Below, piece by piece: positions 1-6,376 of a stretch of DNA of 9,677 bases. Within the stretch, counting starts at the first letter, position 1; every line of letters starts with the position of its first letter. A program made the translations under genes and the position numbers. Source of the DNA: Chitinispirillales bacterium (GTDB lineage Bacteria > Fibrobacterota > Chitinivibrionia > Chitinivibrionales > Chitinispirillaceae); assembly GCA_031254445.1 (NCBI GenBank), contig JAIRUL010000102.1, positions 1 to 9,677 of the forward strand. The letters run 5' to 3'. The notes below the pieces were generated by a model. The model did no database searches, was not told where the DNA came from, and was given only the letters and a program-made list of their open reading frames with translations.

Positions 1-246
1 CTGGCGCCCAATGTCGGGATTTGCGCCGGCGCCGAGCCCGCCGGTTAGTTTTTTGCCTATAGCCACGCGCGTTTTAGCCAAGCTCTTGTCAAGCGCCGCG
101 GCGTCGGTGTTCACCGCGATAAACTCAACATCGGTAAGCCCCGCTTCAACCATCCGATTAACCGCGTTGCCTCCGCCGCCGCCAACCCCAATGACCTTCA
201 GCTTCGCAACAGCGTTGAAAGTCTCATCCATTGTAAAACGTATCAT
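1..246 (-). CDS. ftsZ: Cell division GTPase FtsZ, N-terminal fragment (82 codons; runs off the left edge)
   Basis: FtsZ is the tubulin-like GTPase that polymerises at midcell into the cytokinetic ring. Only the first 82 residues are here. They hold the start of the GTP-binding domain: strand 1 followed by [13 protein letters not shown] (residues 20-32, the first glycine-rich nucleotide loop), then VNTDAAAL (45-52) and the T3 region [11 protein letters not shown] (67-77). The ATG at 246 is chosen because an AAGGAG lies 8 nt upstream; a GTG two codons earlier would sit almost on top of that site, and a second in-frame Met is at residue 6. The gene follows ftsA by 31 nt, the usual ftsA-ftsZ order. 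The usual Gln of the NTDAQAL motif is Ala here (residue 50). The identification is secure; the catalytic T7 loop and C-terminal tail lie outside the window. Confidence 0.97.
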   Translation of the reverse strand, partial: MIRFTMDETFNAVAKLKVIGVGGGGGNAVNRMVEAGLTDVEFIAVNTDAAALDKSLAKTRVAIGKKLTGGLGAGANPDIGRQ

Positions 247-254
247 GAGCACCT

Positions 255-260
255 CTCCTT
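255..260 (-). promoter_or_regulatory. Shine-Dalgarno site of ftsZ
   Basis: On the minus strand this reads AAGGAG, 8 nt before the ATG at 246. It is one of the two strongest ribosome sites in the window (the other serves murE), which fits the high FtsZ level cells need, and it decides the FtsZ start over the nearby GTG at 252. Confidence 0.75.
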
Positions 261-277
261 ATAGGGTTATTTAAGTA

Positions 278-1528
278 CTAAAAATTTTTCGAAAACCATG
301 ACGTCACTTTGTTAATAGCGCGGCGGTACCCGCTCTCGCCGCTAGAACTCTTTTTCTTGCCGCCGCTCCTAAGGCTCTCCGCCGCGCTCGACTCCGCGGC
401 AAACATGCACAACCCGACGCCGGTAGCGAACATCGGAGATTTTACCATGTCGGTAAGACCGCCAAAACTCTTGGGGAAACCTATCCTAACAGGCATCTTT
501 AAGACGCTCTCCGCCTTCTCCACCATGCCTTTCATCTGCGCGCCGCCGCCGGTAAGCACTACCCCGGCGCCAAGCATATCCACGTACTCGGTCTTTTTGA
601 TCTCCCGCAGTACAATGTCTAATATCTCCTCGACCCGCGGCTCTATAACGCCCACAAGCCCGCTTCTGTCAATCTCGCGGTCGTCGCGGCCGCCGGTCAT
701 GGGCACCATGAGGCGCTCGTCGCCCCTTAAGAGCGGTAAATAGGCGCACCCGTGCAGCTTCTTTATCTCTTCCGCTTTATCGAGGGGAGTCTTGAGGCCG
801 ACCGAAATGTCCCGGGTAACAGACTCGCCGCCAAGCCCAACGACCGCAGTATGGCGGATATTTTCGCCGCAGTAAATGGCGATGTCGCTAGTGCCGCCGC
901 CGATATCTATGAGCGCGACGCCAAGCTCCTTTTCGTCTCTGTCAAGCACGGCGTAGCTCGACGCCAAAGACTCAAACACCAACTTGTTCAGCCTAAGCCC
1001 GGCTTTCTCCACGCACTTCGTAATGTTCTGAATAATCGTGCCCTGCCCGGTAATAATGTGAACCTGCGTCGTCAGCCGTACCCCTATCATCCCAAGCGGG
1101 TGCTTAATCCCCTTCAACTCGTCTACGTTGAACTCCTGCGGAATAATGTGGAGCGGCTCGTACTCCTGCGGAATCTGCACGGTCTTGGCGACATCGACCG
1201 CGCGGTCGATGTCCTCCTGCCTGATCTCGTGGTCTTCGTGGGCTATGCCGACGGAGCCGGTGCTGTTTCGGGCTTTTATGTGATCCCCGGCTATCCCTAC
1301 CCAAACATCTTCAACGTCCACGCCGGACATCTGCTCCGCCTCTTTCACCGCGTCCTCTATGGATTTTACCGTCTTCTCTATATCCACAACAACGCCCTTG
1401 CGCAATCCATAAGAGGCGCTTTTGCCCACGCCCACCACCTTGAGCTCGTTGTTCTCTCCGAGCGCGGAGATGATGCAGGCAACTTTCGTTGTCCCGATGT
1501 CAAGCCCCACAAACACGTCTTTGTCCAT
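278..1528 (-). CDS. ftsA: Cell division protein FtsA, actin-like membrane anchor of the Z-ring
   Basis: FtsA is an actin-fold ATPase that binds the FtsZ tail and holds it to the inner face of the membrane, and it recruits later divisome proteins. The 416-residue product has the full family layout: phosphate-1 motif DIGTTK (residues 10-15), the 1C subdomain in roughly residues 84-165, including IIPQEFNVDE and HPLGMIGVRL (128-152), phosphate-2 motif LIDIGGGTSDIAIY (206-219), and adenosine motif VVLTGGGAQMKGM (323-335). A basic Ser/Gly linker (about 388-400) leads to a C-terminal amphipathic helix ending in SWFSKNF, the membrane-targeting sequence. The reading frame is open 18 codons further upstream, but the ATG at 1528 has AAAGGGG 7 nt before it and starts directly at the first beta strand. 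The gene lies between ftsQ (78 nt gap) and ftsZ (31 nt gap). A strong promoter candidate lies just upstream. Confidence 0.97.
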   Translation of the reverse strand: MDKDVFVGLDIGTTKVACIISALGENNELKVVGVGKSASYGLRKGVVVDIEKTVKSIEDAVKEAEQMSGVDVEDVWVGIAGDHIKARNSTGSVGIAHEDHEIRQEDIDRAVDVAKTVQIPQEYEPLHIIPQEFNVDELKGIKHPLGMIGVRLTTQVHIITGQGTIIQNITKCVEKAGLRLNKLVFESLASSYAVLDRDEKELGVALIDIGGGTSDIAIYCGENIRHTAVVGLGGESVTRDISVGLKTPLDKAEEIKKLHGCAYLPLLRGDERLMVPMTGGRDDREIDRSGLVGVIEPRVEEILDIVLREIKKTEYVDMLGAGVVLTGGGAQMKGMVEKAESVLKMPVRIGFPKSFGGLTDMVKSPMFATGVGLCMFAAESSAAESLRSGGKKKSSSGESGYRRAINKVTSWFSKNF

Positions 1529-1543
1529 GATACCACCCCTTTG

Positions 1544-1572
1544 TTTATAATGCACACGCCATTTTTTGTCAA
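1544..1572 (-). promoter_or_regulatory. Predicted sigma-70/sigma-A promoter for ftsA-ftsZ
   Basis: In the ftsQ-ftsA gap the minus strand carries TTGACA (1567-1572, perfect -35), a 17 nt spacer, and TATAAA (1544-1549, five of six -10 bases). This is the best promoter match noticed in the window and it lies in the only gap of notable size. Transcription would be expected to begin near 1537, which leaves only about 9 nt before the ftsA ATG and cuts into its AAAGGGG ribosome site (1536-1542). The pattern is read directly; activity and start point are inferred. Separate ftsA or ftsAZ promoters are known in Bacillus subtilis and Escherichia coli. Confidence 0.6.
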
Positions 1573-1606
1573 TCTTTCGCAAACTAAAACCGCCAAAACG
1601 CCAGAG

Positions 1607-2446
1607 TTAACGCATTGTTGTAAAGGCAAGGCCGCGGTATCTCAAATCAATACGCGCCGGTTCGGATCCACTTTCCGAAAACCGCTCCCTCAGCTCCTTT
1701 ACATGAACCAACCTGCCATCTATGTCACACGCCGCGACCGTATACTCGGCGTCGCTTGACCCAAATCTTAAATTAACCTCCGAGCTATTGCTTATGTCAA
1801 TCTGCGATATGTCGTGAAAAAACGCGCCTCCAACCACACGCGCGGCCTTTTTGACCATGTTAAACACTTTCAGGTCTACTGTATCGCCCGCAGCCTTTCC
1901 GCCATAAACTAAAAGCGGCAAATCGTAAAACGTTCCCGGGCAGGGCGAAAAACGCACCCCCTTTTTGTCAACAAGAAAAACCTTGCCGCTGTGAACGATG
2001 GCCACGGGTTTACGCTCCGTGACGGCGATTTGCGTTACTTTATCTTTGGACGCTCCCCCGCCAACCCTTTTGACACGCACTTTCTCAACCTCAGGAATTC
2101 CCTCCGCCGCCTTTATGACCTCGGCGCGGCACAAAGAAAACGAATCAACCCGCGCAATCGAATCGACGACCCTCAATAGCGACGCCTGTACCGGCAAAGA
2201 ACAATTCGTTATCCTAACCTCCGACGGCAATTTTTTGCTCGACTTTACCGCCCCGGTGACTTCGGCGTAAAGCGCCGGGCTATAGGTAAAAATCGAAAAT
2301 ACCGCGCAACAAAGAACCGCAACCGCAGCCGCAATTTTCACGAACCTAAGCGCCGCCCGCTTTACCATCTGCGGCCTCCGGACGCGCCGCTCCTCTATGA
2401 GTTTCTGGCGGTTCGCGCCGATCCGTTTTGGAGCCCGTTTAACCAT
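1607..2446 (-). CDS. ftsQ: Cell division protein FtsQ/DivIB, POTRA-domain divisome scaffold
   Basis: FtsQ/DivIB is a single-pass membrane protein that joins FtsB and FtsL and links early and late divisome proteins. The 279-residue product has a strongly basic cytoplasmic tail (1-36, rich in Arg and Lys), one transmembrane helix (about 37-54, rich in Ala, Val and Cys), a POTRA-like domain (about 76-147) with the family pattern IPEVEKVRVKR (117-127) and VTERKPVAIV (142-151), and then FLVDKKGVRFS (157-167), the usual start of the beta domain. It ends with the typical RIDLRYRGLAF strand. The ATG at 2446 overlaps the murC stop by one base (TAATG), which implies coupled translation; an in-frame start further upstream would lie deep in murC. 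Only a weak G-rich ribosome site precedes it. Four cysteines (82, 106, 169, 240) lie in the extracytoplasmic part. The family is assigned from architecture, short motifs and position, since overall FtsQ conservation is low. Confidence 0.92.
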   Translation of the reverse strand: MVKRAPKRIGANRQKLIEERRVRRPQMVKRAALRFVKIAAAVAVLCCAVFSIFTYSPALYAEVTGAVKSSKKLPSEVRITNCSLPVQASLLRVVDSIARVDSFSLCRAEVIKAAEGIPEVEKVRVKRVGGGASKDKVTQIAVTERKPVAIVHSGKVFLVDKKGVRFSPCPGTFYDLPLLVYGGKAAGDTVDLKVFNMVKKAARVVGGAFFHDISQIDISNSSEVNLRFGSSDAEYTVAACDIDGRLVHVKELRERFSESGSEPARIDLRYRGLAFTTMR

Positions 2447-3816
2447 TATGCCCCAACCCCGGCGACAAAGTCCCTCGCAACCTCCCAAATATCGCCCGCC
2501 CCCATAAATACCACCAAATCGCCTTCATTGACTTTGCCGCGCAACTCGCCGATAACATTGTTTTTATCATTGACATAATGCGCGTCAACTCCGCTTACCG
2601 CCTTTATGCGTTCAATAATCCCTTCGGCGCGCACGCCTTCTATCGGCAACTCCCGCGCCTTGTAAATATCTGTAACGATAACCGTATCGGCGCCGCTTAA
2701 CGACGCGGCGAACTGATCCATAAAATCGCGCGTGCGGCTGTAGAGGTGCGGCTGAAATACAGCAACCACCTTCTTGTATCCGCGGCCGCGCGCCGCCTCG
2801 ATAGTCGCGCTTATCTCGCCAGGGTGGTGCGCGTAATCATCCACAACCGTCACCCCGCCCACGCTGCCCAAAACCTCAAACCGCCTTTTCACGCCCTGAA
2901 AATCGGAGACGCTCGACGCGGCGACGGCAAAATCTATGCCAACCTCATTGGCGATGACAAGCGCGGCCAGCGTATTTCTAACGTTGTGCATACCAGGGAT
3001 GCCTATAGAGACGCTCCCAAGCGCATTCCCCTTGTGCAAAACGTCAAACCTCGTCCTGCCGCCGCTAAACTTTATATTGACGGCGCGGTAATCGGCTCGG
3101 TTATCCGTCCCGTAGGTAACCAAACTCCTGCGAATCCTCGACAATATGTCCGATACCCCTTCATCGTCGATACAAGCGATAATCGCCCCGTCAAACGGCA
3201 CGAGGTCGCTAAACTCCACAAACGTATCCTTTATATCCTCCACATCCCTATAGCAATCTAAGTGATCCGCCTCAATATTTGTAATCACGGCGATAGAGGG
3301 ATACATCGCTAGAAACGACCTATCGTACTCGTCCGCCTCGGCTACGATAACGTTGCCGCTACCTACAATAGCGTGCGACCCAGTACTCCGCAGCATCCCC
3401 CCGACAAGAACTGTGGGCGACAATTTAGCGTCGGTCAATACCGTCCCAACAAGCGACGTCGTAGTGGTTTTCCCATGCGTCCCAGATATGCACACCGTAA
3501 ACTGCGACCGCATGATGTCGCCTAGAACCTCCGCCCTTCTTATGACCGGAATACCGTTATCAACAGCATACTTTCTTTCTAGGTTATCTTCCCTAACCGC
3601 GCTCGAGTACACAAGCAGGTCGGCTCCCGCGACCAAATTCGGCTCGTGGTCATACTGTACAGCTATCCCAAGCGATTCCAAGCGTCGCGTGGACTCCGAA
3701 ACAGCCTTATCGCTTCCAGTCACAATGTGGCCGCGCGACAACAAAACCTCCGCTAATGGACTCATTCCCGCCCCTCCTATTCCAACCATGTGTATGCACT
3801 TCCTAAAACGCTTCAC
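2446..3816 (-). CDS. murC: UDP-N-acetylmuramate--L-alanine ligase MurC
   Basis: MurC uses ATP to add L-alanine to UDP-MurNAc, the first peptide step of peptidoglycan precursor synthesis in the cytoplasm. The 456-residue product has the three Mur ligase domains: an N-terminal Rossmann domain with MVGIGGAGMS (10-19), a central ATPase domain with P-loop SGTHGKTTTT (111-120), AEADEYDRSFL (159-169) and TNIEADHLD (179-187), and a C-terminal domain with GMHNVRNTLAA (275-285), VKRRFEVLG (309-317), DDYAHHPGEI (326-335) and FQPHLYSRT (354-362). The start is a GTG at 3816 whose GTGA overlaps the ftsW stop; GGAAGG lies 10 nt upstream. The next in-frame ATG would remove the first beta strand, so GTG is preferred. 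Most dcw clusters have murG between ftsW and murC; here there is none. Length and motifs are normal and the enzyme should be functional. Confidence 0.98.
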   Translation of the reverse strand: MKRFRKCIHMVGIGGAGMSPLAEVLLSRGHIVTGSDKAVSESTRRLESLGIAVQYDHEPNLVAGADLLVYSSAVREDNLERKYAVDNGIPVIRRAEVLGDIMRSQFTVCISGTHGKTTTTSLVGTVLTDAKLSPTVLVGGMLRSTGSHAIVGSGNVIVAEADEYDRSFLAMYPSIAVITNIEADHLDCYRDVEDIKDTFVEFSDLVPFDGAIIACIDDEGVSDILSRIRRSLVTYGTDNRADYRAVNIKFSGGRTRFDVLHKGNALGSVSIGIPGMHNVRNTLAALVIANEVGIDFAVAASSVSDFQGVKRRFEVLGSVGGVTVVDDYAHHPGEISATIEAARGRGYKKVVAVFQPHLYSRTRDFMDQFAASLSGADTVIVTDIYKARELPIEGVRAEGIIERIKAVSGVDAHYVNDKNNVIGELRGKVNEGDLVVFMGAGDIWEVARDFVAGVGA

Positions 3817-4967
3817 GCCCGCGCCGCCTTCCGCTTGTGAGAGGACGGCACCACTGGAAGCGAGACCGTGTCAACGCTTATATGGCTCGAAATATTAAGC
3901 AGAATACCCATGCTCGACATCGTAAATATCAAACTCATCCCTCCATAGCTCAAAAACGGCATCGGAACGCCTGTCGGCGGAACAAGGCCGGTAACTACCG
4001 ACGCGTGAATCAGCATATACACGGCAATCACCATTGTAAACCCAAACGCCATAAGCTGCCCCGTGCGGTCGGGGGCGTTTAAAGAAATGCTCATGCCCCT
4101 GTAAATGATAAACGCAAAGATTAAAAAGACCAATATCACGCCGACAAACCCAAACTCCTCCCCCAAAACTGAAAGGATGAAATCAGTATGCGGCTCAGGC
4201 AGGTAAAAATACTTCTGTTCTCCCTTGCCAAGTCCGGCGCCGAAAAGCCCGCCGTGCCCTAACCCCACAAGCGACTGGGTCACCTGATACCCCGCGCCTT
4301 GGCTCTGTTCTTCAATATTCAAAAAACCAATCACGCGCTTCATCCTATACGCCGCGCTCTTTATAAGAAGCGCCGCGACCGGCAGCATGGCGGCCACCGT
4401 CAACAACAGATGGCGCGGCTTAGCCCCCGCCACAAAGAGCATCGCAAACGATATGAAAGCGATTATCACGCTCGTTGAAAAATCCGGCCCCAAAACCACA
4501 AGGGCGCATATAATGCCTATGCGTATATAATGCGATATTAGCGAACGCCAATCGTCAAAATCCGCGCCTTTTTCGCCGCACTTCTTCGCGAGGAAGAGGA
4601 TGAGCGCCATGCGCGCGAAATCAGATACCTGAAACCTCACCCCCAAAAGCGTTATCCAACGCTTCGCGCCGTTTACCGCGTGGCTATCCGGAAGAAAAAG
4701 CACGCAACCAAGCATAATAACAGCGCCGATGTATATACGGCCGCTGTACCTGCTCAAAAAACGATAATCGACATTGATAAAGAACGTAAAGAGAACTACG
4801 GCGATAAGAGCGCGCGTTACCTGACGAAAGAGAAAATAATTCGCGCCGATATTTTTACCGTACGCCACGGCGAAAGAAGAGCTGTACACAAGAACTATGC
4901 CTAAGCCCAAAAGCAAAAGCGTAGCCACAAAGAGCCCTATGTCCATCTTTCCGCCCTTACTCAACAT
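3813..4967 (-). CDS. ftsW: SEDS-family septal peptidoglycan polymerase FtsW
   Basis: FtsW is the multi-pass SEDS glycosyltransferase that polymerises lipid II at the septum with its partner class B PBP. The product (384 residues from this start) has the family's run of hydrophobic helices, with VYSSS at the end of helix 1, the NGAKRWITLLG extracytoplasmic motif (99-109) and QVSDFARM (113-120). It then has GPDFSTSVI (160-168), the LPEPHTDFILSVLGEEFGF block (256-274) with the catalytic-type Asp at 262, and the C-terminal VPPTGVPMPFLSYGGMS (329-345). RodA is the main alternative, but the dcw position favours FtsW. The start is uncertain: ATG 4967 is chosen from the protein pattern (a short basic lead into helix 1). 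GTG 4979, TTG 4976 (4 nt after a GGAGGG and overlapping the murD stop as TTGA) and ATG 4946 are all possible. The 3' end overlaps murC by 4 nt. Confidence 0.95.
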   Translation of the reverse strand: MLSKGGKMDIGLFVATLLLLGLGIVLVYSSSFAVAYGKNIGANYFLFRQVTRALIAVVLFTFFINVDYRFLSRYSGRIYIGAVIMLGCVLFLPDSHAVNGAKRWITLLGVRFQVSDFARMALILFLAKKCGEKGADFDDWRSLISHYIRIGIICALVVLGPDFSTSVIIAFISFAMLFVAGAKPRHLLLTVAAMLPVAALLIKSAAYRMKRVIGFLNIEEQSQGAGYQVTQSLVGLGHGGLFGAGLGKGEQKYFYLPEPHTDFILSVLGEEFGFVGVILVFLIFAFIIYRGMSISLNAPDRTGQLMAFGFTMVIAVYMLIHASVVTGLVPPTGVPMPFLSYGGMSLIFTMSSMGILLNISSHISVDTVSLPVVPSSHKRKAARA

Positions 4968-4972
4968 ATTTG

Positions 4973-6376
4973 TCAACACGCCCTCCGCGATGCTAAGTGA
5001 TCCACAGCCTCCCTAAACATCTCGCCGCGGTGCTCAAAGTTGCGAAACATATCGAAACTTGAACAACCCGGAGAGAAGACAACCTTTTCGCCCTCGGCGG
5101 CGTTTTCAAATGCGGCGTTTACGGCATCCGCCAGCGTGACGGTTTTGCGGATAGGGGCTAACCCCACCCACTCCGCCGACATCCTATCTTTCGCCTCCCC
5201 TATCAGTATAATGCTCTTTACGTTTTTGCGGATAGAACCGGCGATGACGGAAAAATCGCAACCCTTGTCCTTGCCGCCGGCGATGAGGTGCACCTTAGAA
5301 TCGAACGCGCAAACGGCGCACTCTATCGACTCGGCCGTGGTCGACTTGCTGTCGTTGTAAAACGATATTCCGTCGAGGTCGCCCACATGTTCCAACCGGT
5401 GCGGCAAACCGGCAAACGCGCACAACCCATCGCCGATGCGCCTAGGGCCGACCCCTGCGGCAAGCGCGACGGCCGCGGCGGCGCAGGCGTTTATATGGTT
5501 ATGCTTTCCGGTGATTTTCATTTTATTAACGTCATCCAAAATTACGCCCGACGCCCCGTTGAATCGATAATTAATACCGCTACCCGACAAATAAACGCAA
5601 TCCCCGCCGCCATTATCGCACGCGCGGAACGTTACGATTTTTGTTTGCGATTGAAACTCCAGCGCCCACTGCGAAAGGCGCGAATCATCGGCGTTCAAAA
5701 CCAAATACTCGCTTGCCGTCAAATTTTCGGCAATACGTTTTTTCGCGTTGTAGTAATCCTCCTCGCTTTCGTAGCGGTCTAAGTGATTCTTCATGAGGTT
5801 GATCACCGCCGCGACTTTAGGCTTGAACGCTTCGATAGCCTCCAACTGAAAGCTCGACACCTCGGCGACTACAACCGCGTCCTTAGAGAGCCGCGGCGTT
5901 ACGCTTATTATAGGCGTTCCGATATTTCCCGCCAAAACGGTTTCGTACCCCGCGCCGGCCATTGCCGAGGCTAAGAGGGATACCGTCGTGCTTTTCCCCG
6001 ATGATCCGGTTACCGCTAGGAACGGAGCTTTCGATACCCTGAAGCCGAGCTCCATTTCAGACCAAATTGGTATGCTTTTTGACGCGGCTGATTTTAGGGC
6101 GTCGATATCGCTACGTACCCCGGGCGATAGGATGATAAGTTCGCACTCAAGAATTTTATCGCTATGCCCGCCGGCCTCGCTCTCAATGCCGCCGTCAATC
6201 AACCCATTTTCACGCAATATCTCATCAAGGCGTTCGCGTGAACAGGCGTCGCTGATAAAAACGCCGCTTCCACGCGAACGAAAATACTTCGCCGCGGCAA
6301 TGCCGCTCTTAGCGGCGCCGATTACGGCGACGCGGGACGGCGCTTCGTTTACGATATTGTCAAACTTAGTCGGCAT
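4973..6376 (-). CDS. murD: UDP-N-acetylmuramoylalanine--D-glutamate ligase MurD
   Basis: MurD adds D-glutamate to UDP-MurNAc-L-Ala using ATP. The 467-residue product has an N-terminal nucleotide-sugar domain (VAVIGAAKSGIAAAKYF, 16-32; LSPGV, 83-87), a central ATPase domain with P-loop VTGSSGKSTT (122-131), GNIGTPI (150-156), AEVSSFQLE (171-179) and INLMKNHLDRY (192-202), and a C-terminal domain with GKHNHINACAA (290-300), PHRLEHV (325-331), FYNDSKSTT (339-347), AGGKDKGCDF (366-375) and SPGCSSFDMFRNFEHRG (435-451). The ATG at 6376 overlaps the murF stop as TGATG, and GAGAGG lies 5 nt upstream. Two active-site stretches differ from the common form: GSSGKS replaces GTNGKT/S, and NHLD replaces DHLD or DHMD. 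All other signature residues are present, so activity is expected. In most clusters mraY would separate murF from murD; here the two genes overlap. Confidence 0.97.
   Translation of the reverse strand: MPTKFDNIVNEAPSRVAVIGAAKSGIAAAKYFRSRGSGVFISDACSRERLDEILRENGLIDGGIESEAGGHSDKILECELIILSPGVRSDIDALKSAASKSIPIWSEMELGFRVSKAPFLAVTGSSGKSTTVSLLASAMAGAGYETVLAGNIGTPIISVTPRLSKDAVVVAEVSSFQLEAIEAFKPKVAAVINLMKNHLDRYESEEDYYNAKKRIAENLTASEYLVLNADDSRLSQWALEFQSQTKIVTFRACDNGGGDCVYLSGSGINYRFNGASGVILDDVNKMKITGKHNHINACAAAAVALAAGVGPRRIGDGLCAFAGLPHRLEHVGDLDGISFYNDSKSTTAESIECAVCAFDSKVHLIAGGKDKGCDFSVIAGSIRKNVKSIILIGEAKDRMSAEWVGLAPIRKTVTLADAVNAAFENAAEGEKVVFSPGCSSFDMFRNFEHRGEMFREAVDHLASRRAC

Noticed and set aside
752..1759. 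Long open frame on the plus strand, opposite ftsA and the end of ftsQ
   Set aside because: It lies antisense to a certain gene, its composition (rich in Arg, His, Leu) is what the complement of GC-biased codons gives, and no domain or ribosome site is seen.
1772..1800. TTGACA, 17 nt, GTTAAT inside ftsQ as another ftsA promoter
   Set aside because: The -10 matches only four of six bases and lies in coding sequence. It is possible, since other bacteria have ftsA promoters in ftsQ, but too weak to annotate.
1956..1972. A 17 nt match, including TTGACA on the minus strand, shared with 7523-7539
   Set aside because: Both copies encode the peptide Val-Asp-Lys-Lys-Gly-Val in ftsQ and murF. Similar coding explains the match, and neither copy has a -10 box at the right distance.
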